In this document: positions 24,769 through 33,463 of the stretch, in pieces
How positions within the stretch are numbered: the stretch's first letter is position 1
Layout of the letters: the number at the start of each line of letters is the position of its first letter
Source of the DNA: Actinomycetota bacterium
GTDB taxonomy: Bacteria > Actinomycetota > Thermoleophilia > Gaiellales > Gaiellaceae
Length of the DNA: 37,056 nt
Assembly (NCBI GenBank): GCA_005885125.1
Contig: VAXU01000160.1
Coordinates: 1 to 37,056, forward strand
Direction of reading: 5' to 3'
Notes under the pieces: generated by a model
Told to the model about the DNA's origin: nothing
Databases searched by the model: none
The model's input: the letters and a program-made list of their open reading frames with translations, nothing else
Made by a program: the position numbers and the translations under genes

Positions 24769-25362
24769 CTACCGATGCGCGATCACGTTATCGATGATGC
24801 CGTACTCCTGCGCTTCTTGCGAGGTCATGAAGTAATCCCGCTCCATGTCCTTTGCGACCTGCTCCACAGGCCTCCCGGTGTGCTCGGACAGGATCTCCTC
24901 GAGCCGGCGCTTGAGGGCGATCGTCTCCCGCGCCTGGATCTCGATATCTGTCGCCTGTCCCTGGAAGCCCCCGGAGACCTGGTGGATCAGGATCTTGGCG
25001 TTCGGCAGGGCGAGCCGCTTCCCTTCCGCCCCGCCCGAGAGGATCACGGCCCCCATCGACATCGCGATCCCGACGCAGATCGTCTGGATGTCGGGCCTGA
25101 TGAACTGCATCGTGTCGTAGATCGCGAGCCCGGAGTACACCTGGCCGCCCGGCGAGTTGATGTAGATCGAGATGTCCTTGTCGGGGTCTTCCGATTCGAG
25201 ATGGATCAGCTGGGCGATGATGAGATTTGCAACTTGATCGTCGATCGGCGTGCCGAGGAAGATGATCCGCTCGTTCAGCAGGCGCGAGTAGATATCGAAG
25301 AAGCGCTCGCCGCGCGAGGTCTGCTCGATGACGGATGGGATGACGAGGTTCTCAGGGGTCAT
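24769..25362 (-). CDS. clpP: ATP-dependent Clp protease proteolytic subunit ClpP
   Basis: Serine peptidase that forms the degradation chamber. It has 197 residues from the ATG at 25362, which overlaps the tig stop (ATGA). The catalytic triad is Ser102 ([11 protein letters not shown]), His127 ([10 protein letters not shown]) and Asp176 ([12 protein letters not shown]). The nucleophile elbow reads GIAMSMGA where many ClpP have GQAASMGA. The open frame extends a few codons upstream, but those are tig codons out of phase. Only one clpP is in this window; Actinomycetota often have two. Confidence 0.98.
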   Translation of the reverse strand: MTPENLVIPSVIEQTSRGERFFDIYSRLLNERIIFLGTPIDDQVANLIIAQLIHLESEDPDKDISIYINSPGGQVYSGLAIYDTMQFIRPDIQTICVGIAMSMGAVILSGGAEGKRLALPNAKILIHQVSGGFQGQATDIEIQARETIALKRRLEEILSEHTGRPVEQVAKDMERDYFMTSQEAQEYGIIDNVIAHR

Positions 25363-26702
25363 GCGGGCTCCTTGCTGCCGGGGGTCCACAGTTTCGTCTC
25401 TGTCTTGGCCTTTTCCTTTTCCTTGTCGGGCGTCCAGATCGCTTCGCGGGCCTGGGCCTGCTCGACCGGGATCCGCTTGACGTCGGCCGCAAGTCGGTCG
25501 AGCGCCGCCTGCATCCGGAGGCTCTCGCGCTCCTGCTCGAAAGCGCCGCCGGCGCGGAGCTGCTCGATCACCTTCTCCGGTTCCTCGAACCGCTCGCGGA
25601 TCGCTTGCTCTACCTGCTCGTCGGAGATCTCGATCTCGAGCTCGTCGGCGGCGGCCTCGAGCACGAGCTCGCCCGCGACCGAACGCTTCGCCTCGTTGTG
25701 GAGACGCCCTACGAGCTCCTCGGCCGAACCGCCGGTGACCTGCAGATACGTGTCGAGGCTCGCGCCGCGCCGCCGCATCATCTCGTCCATCTCGCGCACG
25801 AGCGTGCGCGTCCGCGCGTCGACGACCGGGCCCGAAGGATCGATTTTGGTCGCATCGACCACCGCGTCGAGCACGGCACGACGGAACGCGTCGTTCAGCT
25901 GCGCCTCGATCTGCCCGTGCAGCCGGTCTTCGATTTCCGTTCGCAACTCGTCGAACGTTTCGAACTCGGACGCGGCGCGCGCGAGCTCGTCGTCGAGTGG
26001 CGGCAAGACCTTCTCCTGCACGTCCTTGACGTCCGCAGTCACGATCGAGACCTTGTCGTCGCCGGACTCGAACCGGACCTCGCGTGTCTCGCCGGCGGAC
26101 ATCCCGATCAACTGCTGCTCGAGCTCGGGGACGAGCCGGCCGGCGCCGAGCTCGACGACGTAGTCGCGTTGCGCCTGGCCGTCCTCGCGCACGAGGTCGA
26201 CCACGATCGTGTCACCGGCCTGCGCGGGCCGGTCCGCCGGCGTCAGCTCGGCCACGGTCCCGCGCAGAACGTCGAGCTCCGCCTCGATGAGCTCTGCCGG
26301 CACCTCGGGCTCCGGCGATGGAACCTCGATCTCCGTCCAGTCCGGCAACTTCGGCTTGGGAAGCACGGGGACCGTCGCCGTGAAGCGCCAGTCCTCGGCG
26401 TCGGAAGACGGGAGCTCGTAGTCGAGCTCCGGCCGGTCGGCCGGGCGGATGCCCGTTCGCGCGGCGGCGTTCCAGAACCAGCCGCTGATGTGGCTCTCGA
26501 TCGCCTCGGTGTAGAGCCGCTCCCGGCCGATGCGCGAGACGAGCACGGGCATCGGCACCTTCCCTTTGCGGAAGCCGGGGATCTTGACGCTCTGCGCGAG
26601 ATCCGACGCCGCGTGTTCAACGGCGTGATGGACGTCCTCCCGAGGGACGTCGACTGTGATCCGAACCTTGTTGTCCGGCAGCTCCTCGACCTGGGGCGCC
26701 AT
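25359..26702 (-). CDS. tig: Trigger factor (ribosome-associated chaperone)
   Basis: Ribosome-bound chaperone and prolyl isomerase that meets nascent chains at the tunnel exit. It has 447 residues. The ribosome-binding loop is [10 protein letters not shown] (42-51). The FKBP-like domain spans about 155-240 ([20 protein letters not shown]), and the helical C-terminal chaperone arms follow. The charged tail contains [20 protein letters not shown], with the pair WTP repeated. The ATG at 26702 is supported by the N-terminal strand [13 protein letters not shown]. Cotranscribed with clpP and clpX, the usual tig-clpP-clpX order. The gap to the divergent phosphatase gene is 50 bp. Confidence 0.97.
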   Translation of the reverse strand: MAPQVEELPDNKVRITVDVPREDVHHAVEHAASDLAQSVKIPGFRKGKVPMPVLVSRIGRERLYTEAIESHISGWFWNAAARTGIRPADRPELDYELPSSDAEDWRFTATVPVLPKPKLPDWTEIEVPSPEPEVPAELIEAELDVLRGTVAELTPADRPAQAGDTIVVDLVREDGQAQRDYVVELGAGRLVPELEQQLIGMSAGETREVRFESGDDKVSIVTADVKDVQEKVLPPLDDELARAASEFETFDELRTEIEDRLHGQIEAQLNDAFRRAVLDAVVDATKIDPSGPVVDARTRTLVREMDEMMRRRGASLDTYLQVTGGSAEELVGRLHNEAKRSVAGELVLEAAADELEIEISDEQVEQAIRERFEEPEKVIEQLRAGGAFEQERESLRMQAALDRLAADVKRIPVEQAQAREAIWTPDKEKEKAKTETKLWTPGSKEPA

Positions 26703-26752
26703 TCAGCCATTAGACCAGACCGCTGCCGTTCTCCGTCCCATAGGCTCAGCCG

Positions 26753-27334
26753 GTGCGGCTGTTCGTGATCTCGCGCCACGGCGAATCGACGCTCAACATC
26801 GAGAAGCGGGTCAACGGCGACCCGTCCGTGCCCGTCGTCCTCACGGAGCACGGACGCGAGGAGGCGAGGCTCCTCGGTCAACAGATCGCGCACGTGCCGC
26901 TCGACGTCTGCGTGCATTCCCGCTTCGGCCGCACGCGCGAGACCGCGGCGATCGCACTCGCCGGCCGTGACATCCCGTTCGAAGTCGAACCGTTGCTCGA
27001 CGACATCTACGTCGGCGAGCTCGAGGGCGGAACACTCGACGAGTACCGCGCATGGAAGCGAAAGCACACACGCGCGGATCCTTTTCCTGGCGGCGAGTCA
27101 CTCGACGACTCAGCTCGCCGCTTCGCCGAGGCCTACCGTCGGCTCATCGGGCGCCCCGAGCAGCGGATCCTGATCCTGACGCACGAGATCCCGTTGCGTT
27201 ATGCGATCAACGCAGCCGACGGCTCGAACGATCTCGACCGCCCGGCACGCCAGCTCAAGAATGCGACGCCGTATCTCTTCGACGGCGCCGCACTGGAACG
27301 AGCGGTGCAACAGATCGAGCGCCTGACAACGTAA
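26753..27334 (+). CDS. Histidine phosphatase family protein (phosphoglycerate-mutase-like)
   Basis: Phosphohistidine hydrolase or mutase of branch 1. It has 193 residues from the GTG at 26753. The RHG motif is at residues 8-10 (VISRHGEST), followed by FGRTRETAAIAL, the acidic catalytic region DIYVGELEGGTLDEY and the second His in LILTHEIPLRY. It lacks the active-site segments that mark true phosphoglycerate mutase, so a phosphatase on a small metabolite is more likely. Substrate unknown. It ends just before a hairpin with an 11-bp stem at 27342-27366. Confidence 0.92.
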   Translation: MRLFVISRHGESTLNIEKRVNGDPSVPVVLTEHGREEARLLGQQIAHVPLDVCVHSRFGRTRETAAIALAGRDIPFEVEPLLDDIYVGELEGGTLDEYRAWKRKHTRADPFPGGESLDDSARRFAEAYRRLIGRPEQRILILTHEIPLRYAINAADGSNDLDRPARQLKNATPYLFDGAALERAVQQIERLTT

Positions 27335-27339
27335 GTCGC

Positions 27340-27442
27340 CGCGAATGCCGGCTTTGCCGGCGTTCGGCGCTAACGCTCGCCGCGAGAGGCCCGACCGAAG
27401 TCGTCATGGCTCGGCGCCAGCCGAGCCGGACTTCGGTCGGTC
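27340..27442. repeat. Structured repeat, family B left copy
   Basis: About 103 bp. It begins with a hairpin of 11 pairs and a TTT loop (27342-27352 with 27356-27366), which also acts as a likely terminator of the phosphatase gene. After a 29-nt spacer comes GACCGAAGTC (27393-27402), pairing with GACTTCGGTC (27429-27438), with an inner 8-bp hairpin GGCTCGGC-GCCA-GCCGAGCC. The right copy at 27556 is collinear: the distance from its first base to CGAAGTC is 56 nt in both. Confidence 0.7.
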
Positions 27443-27444
27443 AA

Positions 27445-27530
27445 TGCGGGCGAGAGGACTCGAACCTCTAAGGGGCGTGAGCCCCACCGGGACCTAAACC
27501 CGGCGCGTTTGCCAATTCCGCCACGCCCGC
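27445..27530 (-). tRNA. tRNA-Leu, anticodon UAG
   Basis: A complete class II tRNA. The acceptor stem is GCGGGCG/CGCCCGC (27524-27530 with 27446-27452). The anticodon stem-loop is CCGGG-TTTAGGT-CCCGG, with UAG at 27494-27496. The long variable arm GGGGC-TCAC-GCCCC is typical of tRNA-Leu, and the T-arm is AGAGG-TTCGAGT-CCTCT. The 3' CCA is not encoded. It decodes CUA and, by wobble, other CUN leucine codons. It is bracketed by the two family B repeats. Confidence 0.96.
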
Positions 27531-27555
27531 GGCGCTAGAAGCGTAGACCGCCGGC

Positions 27556-27645
27556 CGCGAGGGTGGGCTTTGCCCGCACTCGCCGAAGCGAATGGCCATG
27601 GGGCTCCCGCTCGAAGTCATCGCCGCAGGCGGACTTCGATCGGCC
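27556..27645. repeat. Structured repeat, family B right copy
   Basis: About 90 bp. It has a hairpin with a TTT loop (GTGGGC-TTT-GCCCGC), an intermediate stretch, then CGAAGTC (27612-27618) pairing with GACTTCG (27632-27638) around CGCC-GCA-GGCG. It shares the layout of the left copy, including the 56-nt spacing from its first base to CGAAGTC. Stem bases changed in compensating fashion (for example C-G to G-C in the first hairpin). Confidence 0.7.
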
Positions 27646-27697
27646 AAGCGGTAGCATCGCCCTGCGGGGTTGCCCACGAGCCGGGAGGCGTGAACTG

Positions 27698-28297
27698 ATG
27701 GAGCTCTTCGATCTGCTGGACGCAGCGCGCGGGCGCTGGGACGTCCTGAAGCATCCCTTCTACGCTCGGTGGGAGCGGGGCGAGCTCTCCCGCGACGAGC
27801 TTGCTTTCTACGCCGGCGAATACCGCCACGCTGTGACGGCGCTTGCGGACACGGCCGCCGCCGGCGGCTCTGAAGAGCACGCAGCCGAAGAGCGCGCGCA
27901 CATCGATCTCTGGGACGACTTCGCCGCAGCGCTCGACGCGCCGCTCGACCGAGCTCCGACCGCAGAGACGACGCAGTGCGCCGAGTCCTGGAGCTCCGGC
28001 GATCCGCTCGAGGCAGCGGCGATCATGTACGCCGTCGAATCCGGTCAGCCCGCAATCTCCGCGACGAAGCTCGCAGGTCTCGTCGAACACTACGGATTCG
28101 CCGCCGATTCGCGCGGCGCCGCCTATTTCGCGCTGCACGCCGAGCGTGACTACGAGCACGCCGCCGAGGCCCGCTCCTTGCTGGAGACGCACGCCTCGGC
28201 CGCCGACGAAGGCCGCCTCGCCACCGCGGCGGAAGCGGCGCTCGAAGGGAACTGGCGCTTGCTCGACGGAGTGGAGGCCGCATTCGCGCGGCGTTAG
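27698..28297 (+). CDS. TenA/PqqC/CADD-like heme-oxygenase-fold protein
   Basis: All-helical protein of the TENA/THI-4/PQQC superfamily. It has 199 residues. It starts MELFDLLDAARGRWDVLKHP, and carries a candidate metal or substrate set: His19, Glu41 and His44 (EYRHAVTAL), with later EERAHIDLWDDF and YFALHAERDYEHA. The arrangement of Glu and His residues resembles CADD-type diiron oxygenases, but I cannot separate that from thiaminase- or PqqC-like members by eye. The start ATG has GGGAGG about 9 nt upstream. It is an isolated gene beyond the tRNA. Confidence 0.82.
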   Translation: MELFDLLDAARGRWDVLKHPFYARWERGELSRDELAFYAGEYRHAVTALADTAAAGGSEEHAAEERAHIDLWDDFAAALDAPLDRAPTAETTQCAESWSSGDPLEAAAIMYAVESGQPAISATKLAGLVEHYGFAADSRGAAYFALHAERDYEHAAEARSLLETHASAADEGRLATAAEAALEGNWRLLDGVEAAFARR

Positions 28298-28367
28298 AGC
28301 GGCCTCGAGCAGATAGCCGAGCACCGCGCCGCCGTCCGGCGTAGCATCCGCCAGGACCGGGGGTGGA

Positions 28368-28961
28368 ATGAATCGGGCCAGGCTGATGGTGTTCTGCGGT
28401 GCGTCGCTCCTGCTGGCGCCCGCTGTGGCGAAGGTGAACGCCGGCGCAACGCCGGCGGCAGCTGGCGCTGCGCGCTGCGAGGGCGTCACGGCTTTGAAGA
28501 GCCTCAGCGATCCCGCCCGAAAGTCCGTGCAGGTCGCGCCGCCCGGGGTGACGACGATTGAAGCGATCGCAGCGCGGGGGCGTCCACAGCCGACGCCGAC
28601 CCGCCGCACGACGCCGTTCCAGAAGCGCACGTGGGAAGTCGTTGCCTCTGTGGATTCGTATCGCCTCGACCACGGGGAGCTGCGGCTCGTCCTGTTCGAC
28701 CACGGTTCGTACTTGAACGCCGTCGTACCCCTGCCGGCGTGCCTGCCCGCGAAGGCACGCGAGCGAAAGGCGATGACTGCCGTCTGGAGCCGATTTGCGA
28801 CCCGGTGCGGTCGTCCCGCCGACGACTGGCAGCCGCAGGGTGCCGTTGCCTATGTGCGGGGCGTCGGCTTCTGGAACGGGAACCGCGGCGGCCGGGGAAT
28901 GGCGCCGAACGGCGCCGAGCTACATCCCCTGACGAGCTTCCGCCCCGTCGCCGGCTGCTGA
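28368..28961 (+). CDS. Secreted protein with C-terminal APNG-ELHP motif, function unknown
   Basis: A 197-residue protein with a signal peptide (MNRARLMVFCGASLLLAPAV). A linker follows, then a small C-terminal domain: RTWEVVASVDSYRLDHGELR, VLFDHGSYLNAVVPLPACL, GAVAYVRGVGFWNGNRGGRG and MAPNGAELHPLTSFRPV. The RG(M/V)APNG-ELHP ending recurs in small secreted actinobacterial proteins whose role I do not know; an OB-like barrel is a guess. Cysteines at the start of the mature part and inside the domain may form disulphides. The last 42 nt overlap the 3' end of the histidine kinase gene on the other strand. Confidence 0.75.
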   Translation: MNRARLMVFCGASLLLAPAVAKVNAGATPAAAGAARCEGVTALKSLSDPARKSVQVAPPGVTTIEAIAARGRPQPTPTRRTTPFQKRTWEVVASVDSYRLDHGELRLVLFDHGSYLNAVVPLPACLPAKARERKAMTAVWSRFATRCGRPADDWQPQGAVAYVRGVGFWNGNRGGRGMAPNGAELHPLTSFRPVAGC

Positions 28962-30542
28962 GCTCGATTTGGCCGCCCCCATCGTGGGGAGCCGGATCCA
29001 GAACGTCGAGCCGCGCCCTTCCTCGCTCTCGAAGCCGATCTCGCCGCCGTGCGCCTGCAGGATCTGCCGAGCGAGGACGAGCCCGAGGCCGGTCCCGCGG
29101 ATTCCGCGCGCGCGCGCAGCATCGCCGCGGAAGAACTTCGTAAACAGCTGTTTCTGCTGGTCGTTGGGAATGCCGAGACCAAAGTCGCGCACCCAGACCC
29201 AGGCATCGTCGCGGATCGAGGCGGCGGTAACGTCAACCTTGCCGCCGTCCGGCGAATACTTGATCGCATTCGAGAGGATGTTCCCCACCACCTGAGCCAG
29301 GCGATCAGAGTCGCCGTACACGAAGAGCGGCTCGGGAGCAGGCTCGAACGACAGCTCGTGCACCTCGCTCTGCGCCGAGTACAACGTGATCTGCACACGA
29401 AGGAGCTCGTTGAGGTCGAACTCCTCCGACCGCAGCTCGAGGACGCCGAGCTCCTGCCGCTGGAGGTCGAGCAGGTCGTTGAGAAGAGTCGCCAGCCGGC
29501 CGGACTCGGATCGGATCACCTCGAGGTAACGGCGCCGTTCGTCCGGCTCCACATCGCGCTTCAGCATCAAATCCGAGAAGCCCAGAACGCTCGTAAGTGG
29601 CGTCCGGAGCTCATGGGAGACGTTGCTGACGAGCTCGGTCTTCAAGTGCTCGCTCTCGACGAGGCGGCGGTTTCGCTCTTCCAGATCGTCGCGGCTTCGC
29701 TGTAGCGAGTCCGCCATGGCGTTGAACGACCGCTCGAGGATGCCGATCTCGCCGGGACCCTCCGTTGGAAGCCTTCCCGACAGGTCGCCCGCCGCGACGC
29801 GCTGTGCAGCTCGGGCCACGAGCCGGACGGGATGCGCGACGACGCGCCCGAGGTAGACCGCGGCCGCGATGAGAAAGAACAGAGCCCCCGCGAGCGCGAT
29901 CAGACCGACGAGCAGCGCATTCCGCGCCGTCGTCCGTGCCCGCGAATCGCGAGCCCCTCCAAGAGCCTCCTCGTCGGCCAGGAACCGCCTGAAACGCTGC
30001 CGAATTGCCTGAACCTTCTGCGAGCCCGTCGACGAGGCGGCGACCGGCCGGGCCTTCGCTGGATTCCGCTGCAGGAAGTCGACCAACGGCAAGGAGTAAT
30101 CGTTGAGATACGCGTCGATCGCGGTCTTGATCTCGCGCGCCGCGGCCTGCTGGTGTGGATCGTGCTCCGTCAGACGGATGAGCTTGTCCATTTCCGAGGG
30201 GTAGTCCTTCTGTGCGCGGCGCCACGGATCGAGGTAGCGCTGTTCCTTCCAAATCACGAAGCCGCGCAAGCCGGTCTCGAAGTCGATCAGGAGGGTCTGC
30301 AATCCGTTGGCGGTCGCGATCACCTCCTGTGAGCGCCGCGCCTCGTTCGACCGATGGCGCAGTCCGACGATCGCGATCAGAAGGAGCGCGAAGACGATCG
30401 TCAGGCCGGCGGCGAGGCCGCCTACGCCCAGCGCAATACGGGCGACGAGGCCCGACCGTGCCCTCGATTGTCCGCGATTTCCGTTGGTTCCGCGCGGGCC
30501 CGCTTCCGGCGGTGTGCCAACGGCGGGGCGTGACTCAGTCAT
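28920..30542 (-). CDS. Sensor histidine kinase with CHASE3-like sensor and HAMP domain
   Basis: Membrane sensor kinase of 540 residues. A basic N-terminus is followed by TM1 (about 33-61), an extracytoplasmic four-helix CHASE3-like domain (62-205, LLIDFETGLRGFVIWKEQRY), TM2 (208-231), HAMP (to about 285) and HisKA with phospho-acceptor His310 (NVSHELRTPLTSVLG). The HATPase domain has N box NILSNAIKYSPDGG, G1 VRDFGLGIPN and G2 GTGLGLVLARQI. The ATG at 30542 overlaps the receiver stop (ATGA), so the pair is coupled. The signal is unknown. The 3' end overlaps the secreted-protein gene by 42 nt. Confidence 0.95.
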   Translation of the reverse strand: MTESRPAVGTPPEAGPRGTNGNRGQSRARSGLVARIALGVGGLAAGLTIVFALLLIAIVGLRHRSNEARRSQEVIATANGLQTLLIDFETGLRGFVIWKEQRYLDPWRRAQKDYPSEMDKLIRLTEHDPHQQAAAREIKTAIDAYLNDYSLPLVDFLQRNPAKARPVAASSTGSQKVQAIRQRFRRFLADEEALGGARDSRARTTARNALLVGLIALAGALFFLIAAAVYLGRVVAHPVRLVARAAQRVAAGDLSGRLPTEGPGEIGILERSFNAMADSLQRSRDDLEERNRRLVESEHLKTELVSNVSHELRTPLTSVLGFSDLMLKRDVEPDERRRYLEVIRSESGRLATLLNDLLDLQRQELGVLELRSEEFDLNELLRVQITLYSAQSEVHELSFEPAPEPLFVYGDSDRLAQVVGNILSNAIKYSPDGGKVDVTAASIRDDAWVWVRDFGLGIPNDQQKQLFTKFFRGDAARARGIRGTGLGLVLARQILQAHGGEIGFESEEGRGSTFWIRLPTMGAAKSSSAAGDGAEARQGM

Positions 30543-30913
30543 CCGGCCTCTGCGAGAACCTCCTCGACGGCAGCGCTGATTTCGTCCGGCGTGAAGGGTT
30601 TCAGCATCACTCGACTCGCACCTCCCCGCATCGCCTCTTCCCGCGAGGCTGGTTGTGCGGTCAGCACGATCACAGGCGTCTCGGCGAGCTCCTCGTCGGC
30701 GCGCAGCTCGCTCAGCACGTCGAGCCCGTTGAGGCGCGGCATCATCATGTCGAGGACGACGATGTCCGGCTGCAGCTCTCGCGCCATGGCGAGACACTCC
30801 ACGCCGTCGTGCGCCTCTGCGAACGAGAAGCGGCCGTCCAGGCTGACGCGAATCAGCTCGCGCAGGGCGGGCTCGTCGTCGCAGATGAGCACGGTTGCTA
30901 GGAAACCAGCCAC
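30539..30913 (-). CDS. Single-domain response regulator (receiver only)
   Basis: CheY-like receiver of 124 residues. Acidic pocket Asp12/Asp13 (LICDDEPALREL), phospho-acceptor Asp55 (VVLDMMMPRLNG), Thr85 and Lys105 (RVMLKPFTPDE). No output domain is encoded, so it must act by protein contact or pass phosphate on. The start is uncertain: GTG at 30913 gives the N-terminus VAGFLATVLICDD; a GTG at 30892 is also possible, and neither has a clear ribosome-binding site. The frame is open upstream into the SDR gene but in a different phase. It precedes and overlaps the kinase. Confidence 0.92.
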   Translation of the reverse strand: MAGFLATVLICDDEPALRELIRVSLDGRFSFAEAHDGVECLAMARELQPDIVVLDMMMPRLNGLDVLSELRADEELAETPVIVLTAQPASREEAMRGGASRVMLKPFTPDEISAAVEEVLAEAG

Positions 30914-30951
30914 GGCTACATCGTATGCGGCTCCCGTCGGACGGACTAGGC

Positions 30952-31719
30952 CTAGTCGGGCGTCACGTAGGCCGCCGTCAGGCCGCCGTCGACGAGGAAC
31001 GTGCCGCCGTTGACGTAAGACGACTCGTCGCTCGCTAGGAAGAGGGCGGCGTTCACGATCTCGCGCGGCTTTGCCAGGCGCCCCATCGGCAGGTGCACAC
31101 GCCGACGTTCGTAGGCCGCCGGGTCGTCCCCGAAGATCCGGAGCAAGAGGGGCGTCTCCACCGGCCCGGGGCAAAGGGCGTTGACCCGGACACCCTGACG
31201 CGCGAACTGGACGGCGAGCTCGCGGCTGAGCGACAGGACCGCGCCCTTCGACGCCGTGTAGGAGATCTGCGACGTCGCCGCCCCGACGAGCGCCACGAAC
31301 GACGCGACGTTGATCACCGAACCGCCGCCGCGCTCGAGCAGGTACGGGATGCCGTGCTTGCAGCAGAGATAGACGCCCTTCGTGTTGACGTCTTGCACGC
31401 GTTGCCACGCATCGACTTCGGTGTCGAGGATCGAGGCATCGTCCGCGGGTGAGATGCCCGCATTGTTGTAGAGGACGTCGATGCCGCCGTAGCGTTCCTT
31501 CGTCTGCGCGTACATCGCCCTGACGCTCGCTTCGTCCGCGACGTCGACCTGCACCGCGAACGCGTCGCCAGCATCCGACGCGGTCTGCACCGCGGCGTCT
31601 CCGTCCACGTCGGCTGCGCACACCTTCGCGCCCTCAGCGCAGAAGACGAGCGCGGCCTCCCGACCCATCCCGCCGCCGGCGCCGGTGATCACGCAGACCT
31701 TTCCGTCGAGCCGGCCCAT
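30952..31719 (-). CDS. SDR-family NAD(P)-dependent oxidoreductase
   Basis: Classical short-chain dehydrogenase/reductase of 255 residues. It has the cofactor-binding TGAGGGMGREAAL (12-24), the acidic ADVDG that favours NAD, NNAG, catalytic Ser, Tyr and Lys in INVASFVAL and SYTASKGAV, and the C-terminal VNGGTFLVDGG. Substrate unknown. The ATG at 31719 overlaps the aldehyde dehydrogenase stop (TGATG), so an alcohol-to-aldehyde-to-acid route with its neighbour is plausible. Confidence 0.95.
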   Translation of the reverse strand: MGRLDGKVCVITGAGGGMGREAALVFCAEGAKVCAADVDGDAAVQTASDAGDAFAVQVDVADEASVRAMYAQTKERYGGIDVLYNNAGISPADDASILDTEVDAWQRVQDVNTKGVYLCCKHGIPYLLERGGGSVINVASFVALVGAATSQISYTASKGAVLSLSRELAVQFARQGVRVNALCPGPVETPLLLRIFGDDPAAYERRRVHLPMGRLAKPREIVNAALFLASDESSYVNGGTFLVDGGLTAAYVTPD

Positions 31720-33062
31720 CAGGTCGCGATGAAGACGTTCTTCACGTCGGAATAGCCGTCGAGGGCCTGCATCCCGAGCTCGCGACCGAATCCCGACTGC
31801 TTCGCGCCGCCGAACGGTGTCGATGGACGGACGGACGAGTTCGAGTTGATCGAGAGCACGCCGGTCTCCAGGGCGCGGGCGACACGCAATGCCCGCGCGC
31901 CGTTTTCCGTCCAGATCGAGCCGGAGAGCCCGTAGGGCGTGTCGTTGGCGATGCGAACCGCCTCCTCTTCGCCGGTGAACTGGATCACTGCCGCGACGGG
32001 GCCGAACACCTCCTCGCGCGCGACCCGGTCCTGGTTCGAGGCCTCGACGAGGGTGCACGGGAACCAGTAGCCCCGGCCGTTTGGGGCTTCGCCGCGGAAG
32101 ATCGGCTCACCGTCGACGAACGAGGCGACCGTCTCGCGATGCTGGGCCGAGATCAGCGGGCCCATCTCCGTCTGCTCGTTCCGCGGATCGCCGACCTTCA
32201 CCTTGCTCGTCGCGTCGACGAGTAGCTCGACGAAGCGATCGTACGCCGGGCGCTCGACGAGGATGCGCGAACGCGCGCAGCAGTCCTGGCCGGCGTTGTC
32301 GAAGACCGCGTACGGCGCCGAGGCGGCCGCGCGTTCCAGATCGGCGTCCGCGAAGACGACATTCGCCGACTTCCCGCCGAGCTCGAGCGTGACGCGCTTG
32401 ATCGTCCCCGCCGCGCCCTGCATGACGCCTCGACCGACCTCGGTCGAGCCGGTGAAGCCGATCTTGGCGACGTCGGGGTGCTCCACCAGCCGCTGACCGA
32501 CCACGCGGCCCGGTCCCACGACGACGTTGACGACCCCCTCGGGGATCCCCGCGTCGAGGACGAGCTCGGCAAGGCGCAGCGCCGACAGCGGCGTCAGCTC
32601 GGCGGGCTTCAGGACGACGGTGTTGCCGCACGCGAGCGCCGGCCCGAGCTTCCAGCTCGAGATGTTGAGCGGGAAGTTCCAGGGGACGATCAGGCCGACA
32701 ACGCCGAGCGGCTCGCGGAAAGTCAGGTCCACACCGCCGGCGACCGGAATCGTCTGACCGTGGTGCTTGTCGACCGCGCCCGCGTAGAAGTGGAAGACCT
32801 CCGCCACCATCGCCACCTCGGCGCGCGCGCCGCCGATCGGCTTCCCGACGTTCTCCGACTCGATGCGCGCCAGTTCGTCTGCGTGCTCTTCCACGAGCGT
32901 TGCGAGCCGGCGAATCAGGCGCGCACGATCGGAGGGAGCGACGGCTCGCCAGGCCGAGAAGGCCGCCTTCGCGCGGGCGACCGCCGCGTCCGCCTCGGCG
33001 ACGCCCGCATCGTCGAGTTCGACGATCGTCTCCTCGGTCGCGGGGTTGACGACGACGGGCAC
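31719..33062 (-). CDS. NAD(P)-dependent aldehyde dehydrogenase
   Basis: ALDH superfamily enzyme that oxidises an aldehyde to its acid. It has 447 residues from the GTG at 33062. Key stretches are PWNFPLNISSWKLGPALACG (cofactor site), FTGSTEVG, catalytic Glu227 in VTLELGGKSAN, nucleophile Cys261 in NAGQDCCARSR, EEVFGPVAAV and the C-terminal PFGGAKQSGFGRELG. It is 30-40 residues shorter than usual at the N-terminus: the VPVVVNPATEETIVEL start lacks the common leading strand. The open frame continues upstream, but as an antisense reading of the hydrolase. The GlyGlu signature suits betaine- or gamma-glutamyl-aminobutyraldehyde-type enzymes, not proven. Confidence 0.94.
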   Translation of the reverse strand: MPVVVNPATEETIVELDDAGVAEADAAVARAKAAFSAWRAVAPSDRARLIRRLATLVEEHADELARIESENVGKPIGGARAEVAMVAEVFHFYAGAVDKHHGQTIPVAGGVDLTFREPLGVVGLIVPWNFPLNISSWKLGPALACGNTVVLKPAELTPLSALRLAELVLDAGIPEGVVNVVVGPGRVVGQRLVEHPDVAKIGFTGSTEVGRGVMQGAAGTIKRVTLELGGKSANVVFADADLERAAASAPYAVFDNAGQDCCARSRILVERPAYDRFVELLVDATSKVKVGDPRNEQTEMGPLISAQHRETVASFVDGEPIFRGEAPNGRGYWFPCTLVEASNQDRVAREEVFGPVAAVIQFTGEEEAVRIANDTPYGLSGSIWTENGARALRVARALETGVLSINSNSSVRPSTPFGGAKQSGFGRELGMQALDGYSDVKNVFIAT

Positions 33063-33109
33063 CGCGACATTTGAACATGCCGCGGCGTCCGCGCGTCGCC
33101 GCCCTCGCT

Positions 33110-33463
33110 CTACATCGGCTGGTTCTTGACGACGCCGATCACGTGACCCTCGGGATCCGTGAACAGGCCGAAAGTGACCATTTCCATCTCCGTGACGGGC
33201 ATCACCGTCTTTCCGCCCAGTTTCTCCGCCTGGTCGAGCACGGCCTGCGGATCGTCCGCGCCGACATAGAACGTGACGTGGCCCTGTCCGTCCTGTGCCT
33301 GGCCGACCCCTGCGCCCACACCGCCCCCGTCCGGATTGTGCGTCCAGTAAGGCATGTCGCCGGGCACCTTCTCGACCTTCCATCCGAAGAGATCGCCGTG
33401 GAAGCTCTTCAGCTTCTGGCCGTCCTTGCCGACGACCTCCACCCACGCCACCTCGTTTGCCAT
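33110..33463 (-). CDS. VOC-family (glyoxalase/bleomycin-resistance fold) protein
   Basis: A single vicinal-oxygen-chelate domain of 117 residues (MANEVAWVEVVGKDGQKLKS, then FHGDLFGWKVEKVPG, GHVTFYVGADDPQAVLDQAE, FGLFTDPEGHVIGVVK). The metal-binding positions are only partly visible (Glu9 and Glu in PEGHVIG), so catalysis is uncertain. The ATG has a strong AGAGGAGGACGAG upstream. It lies 47 nt before the ALDH gene on the same strand and is probably the first gene of a VOC-ALDH-SDR unit. Confidence 0.9.
   Translation of the reverse strand: MANEVAWVEVVGKDGQKLKSFHGDLFGWKVEKVPGDMPYWTHNPDGGGVGAGVGQAQDGQGHVTFYVGADDPQAVLDQAEKLGGKTVMPVTEMEMVTFGLFTDPEGHVIGVVKNQPM

Noticed and set aside
27445-27530. 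Integrated element using tRNA-Leu as attachment site
   Set aside because: No integrase gene, no second copy of the tRNA 3' end and no foreign-looking gene block lie next to it.
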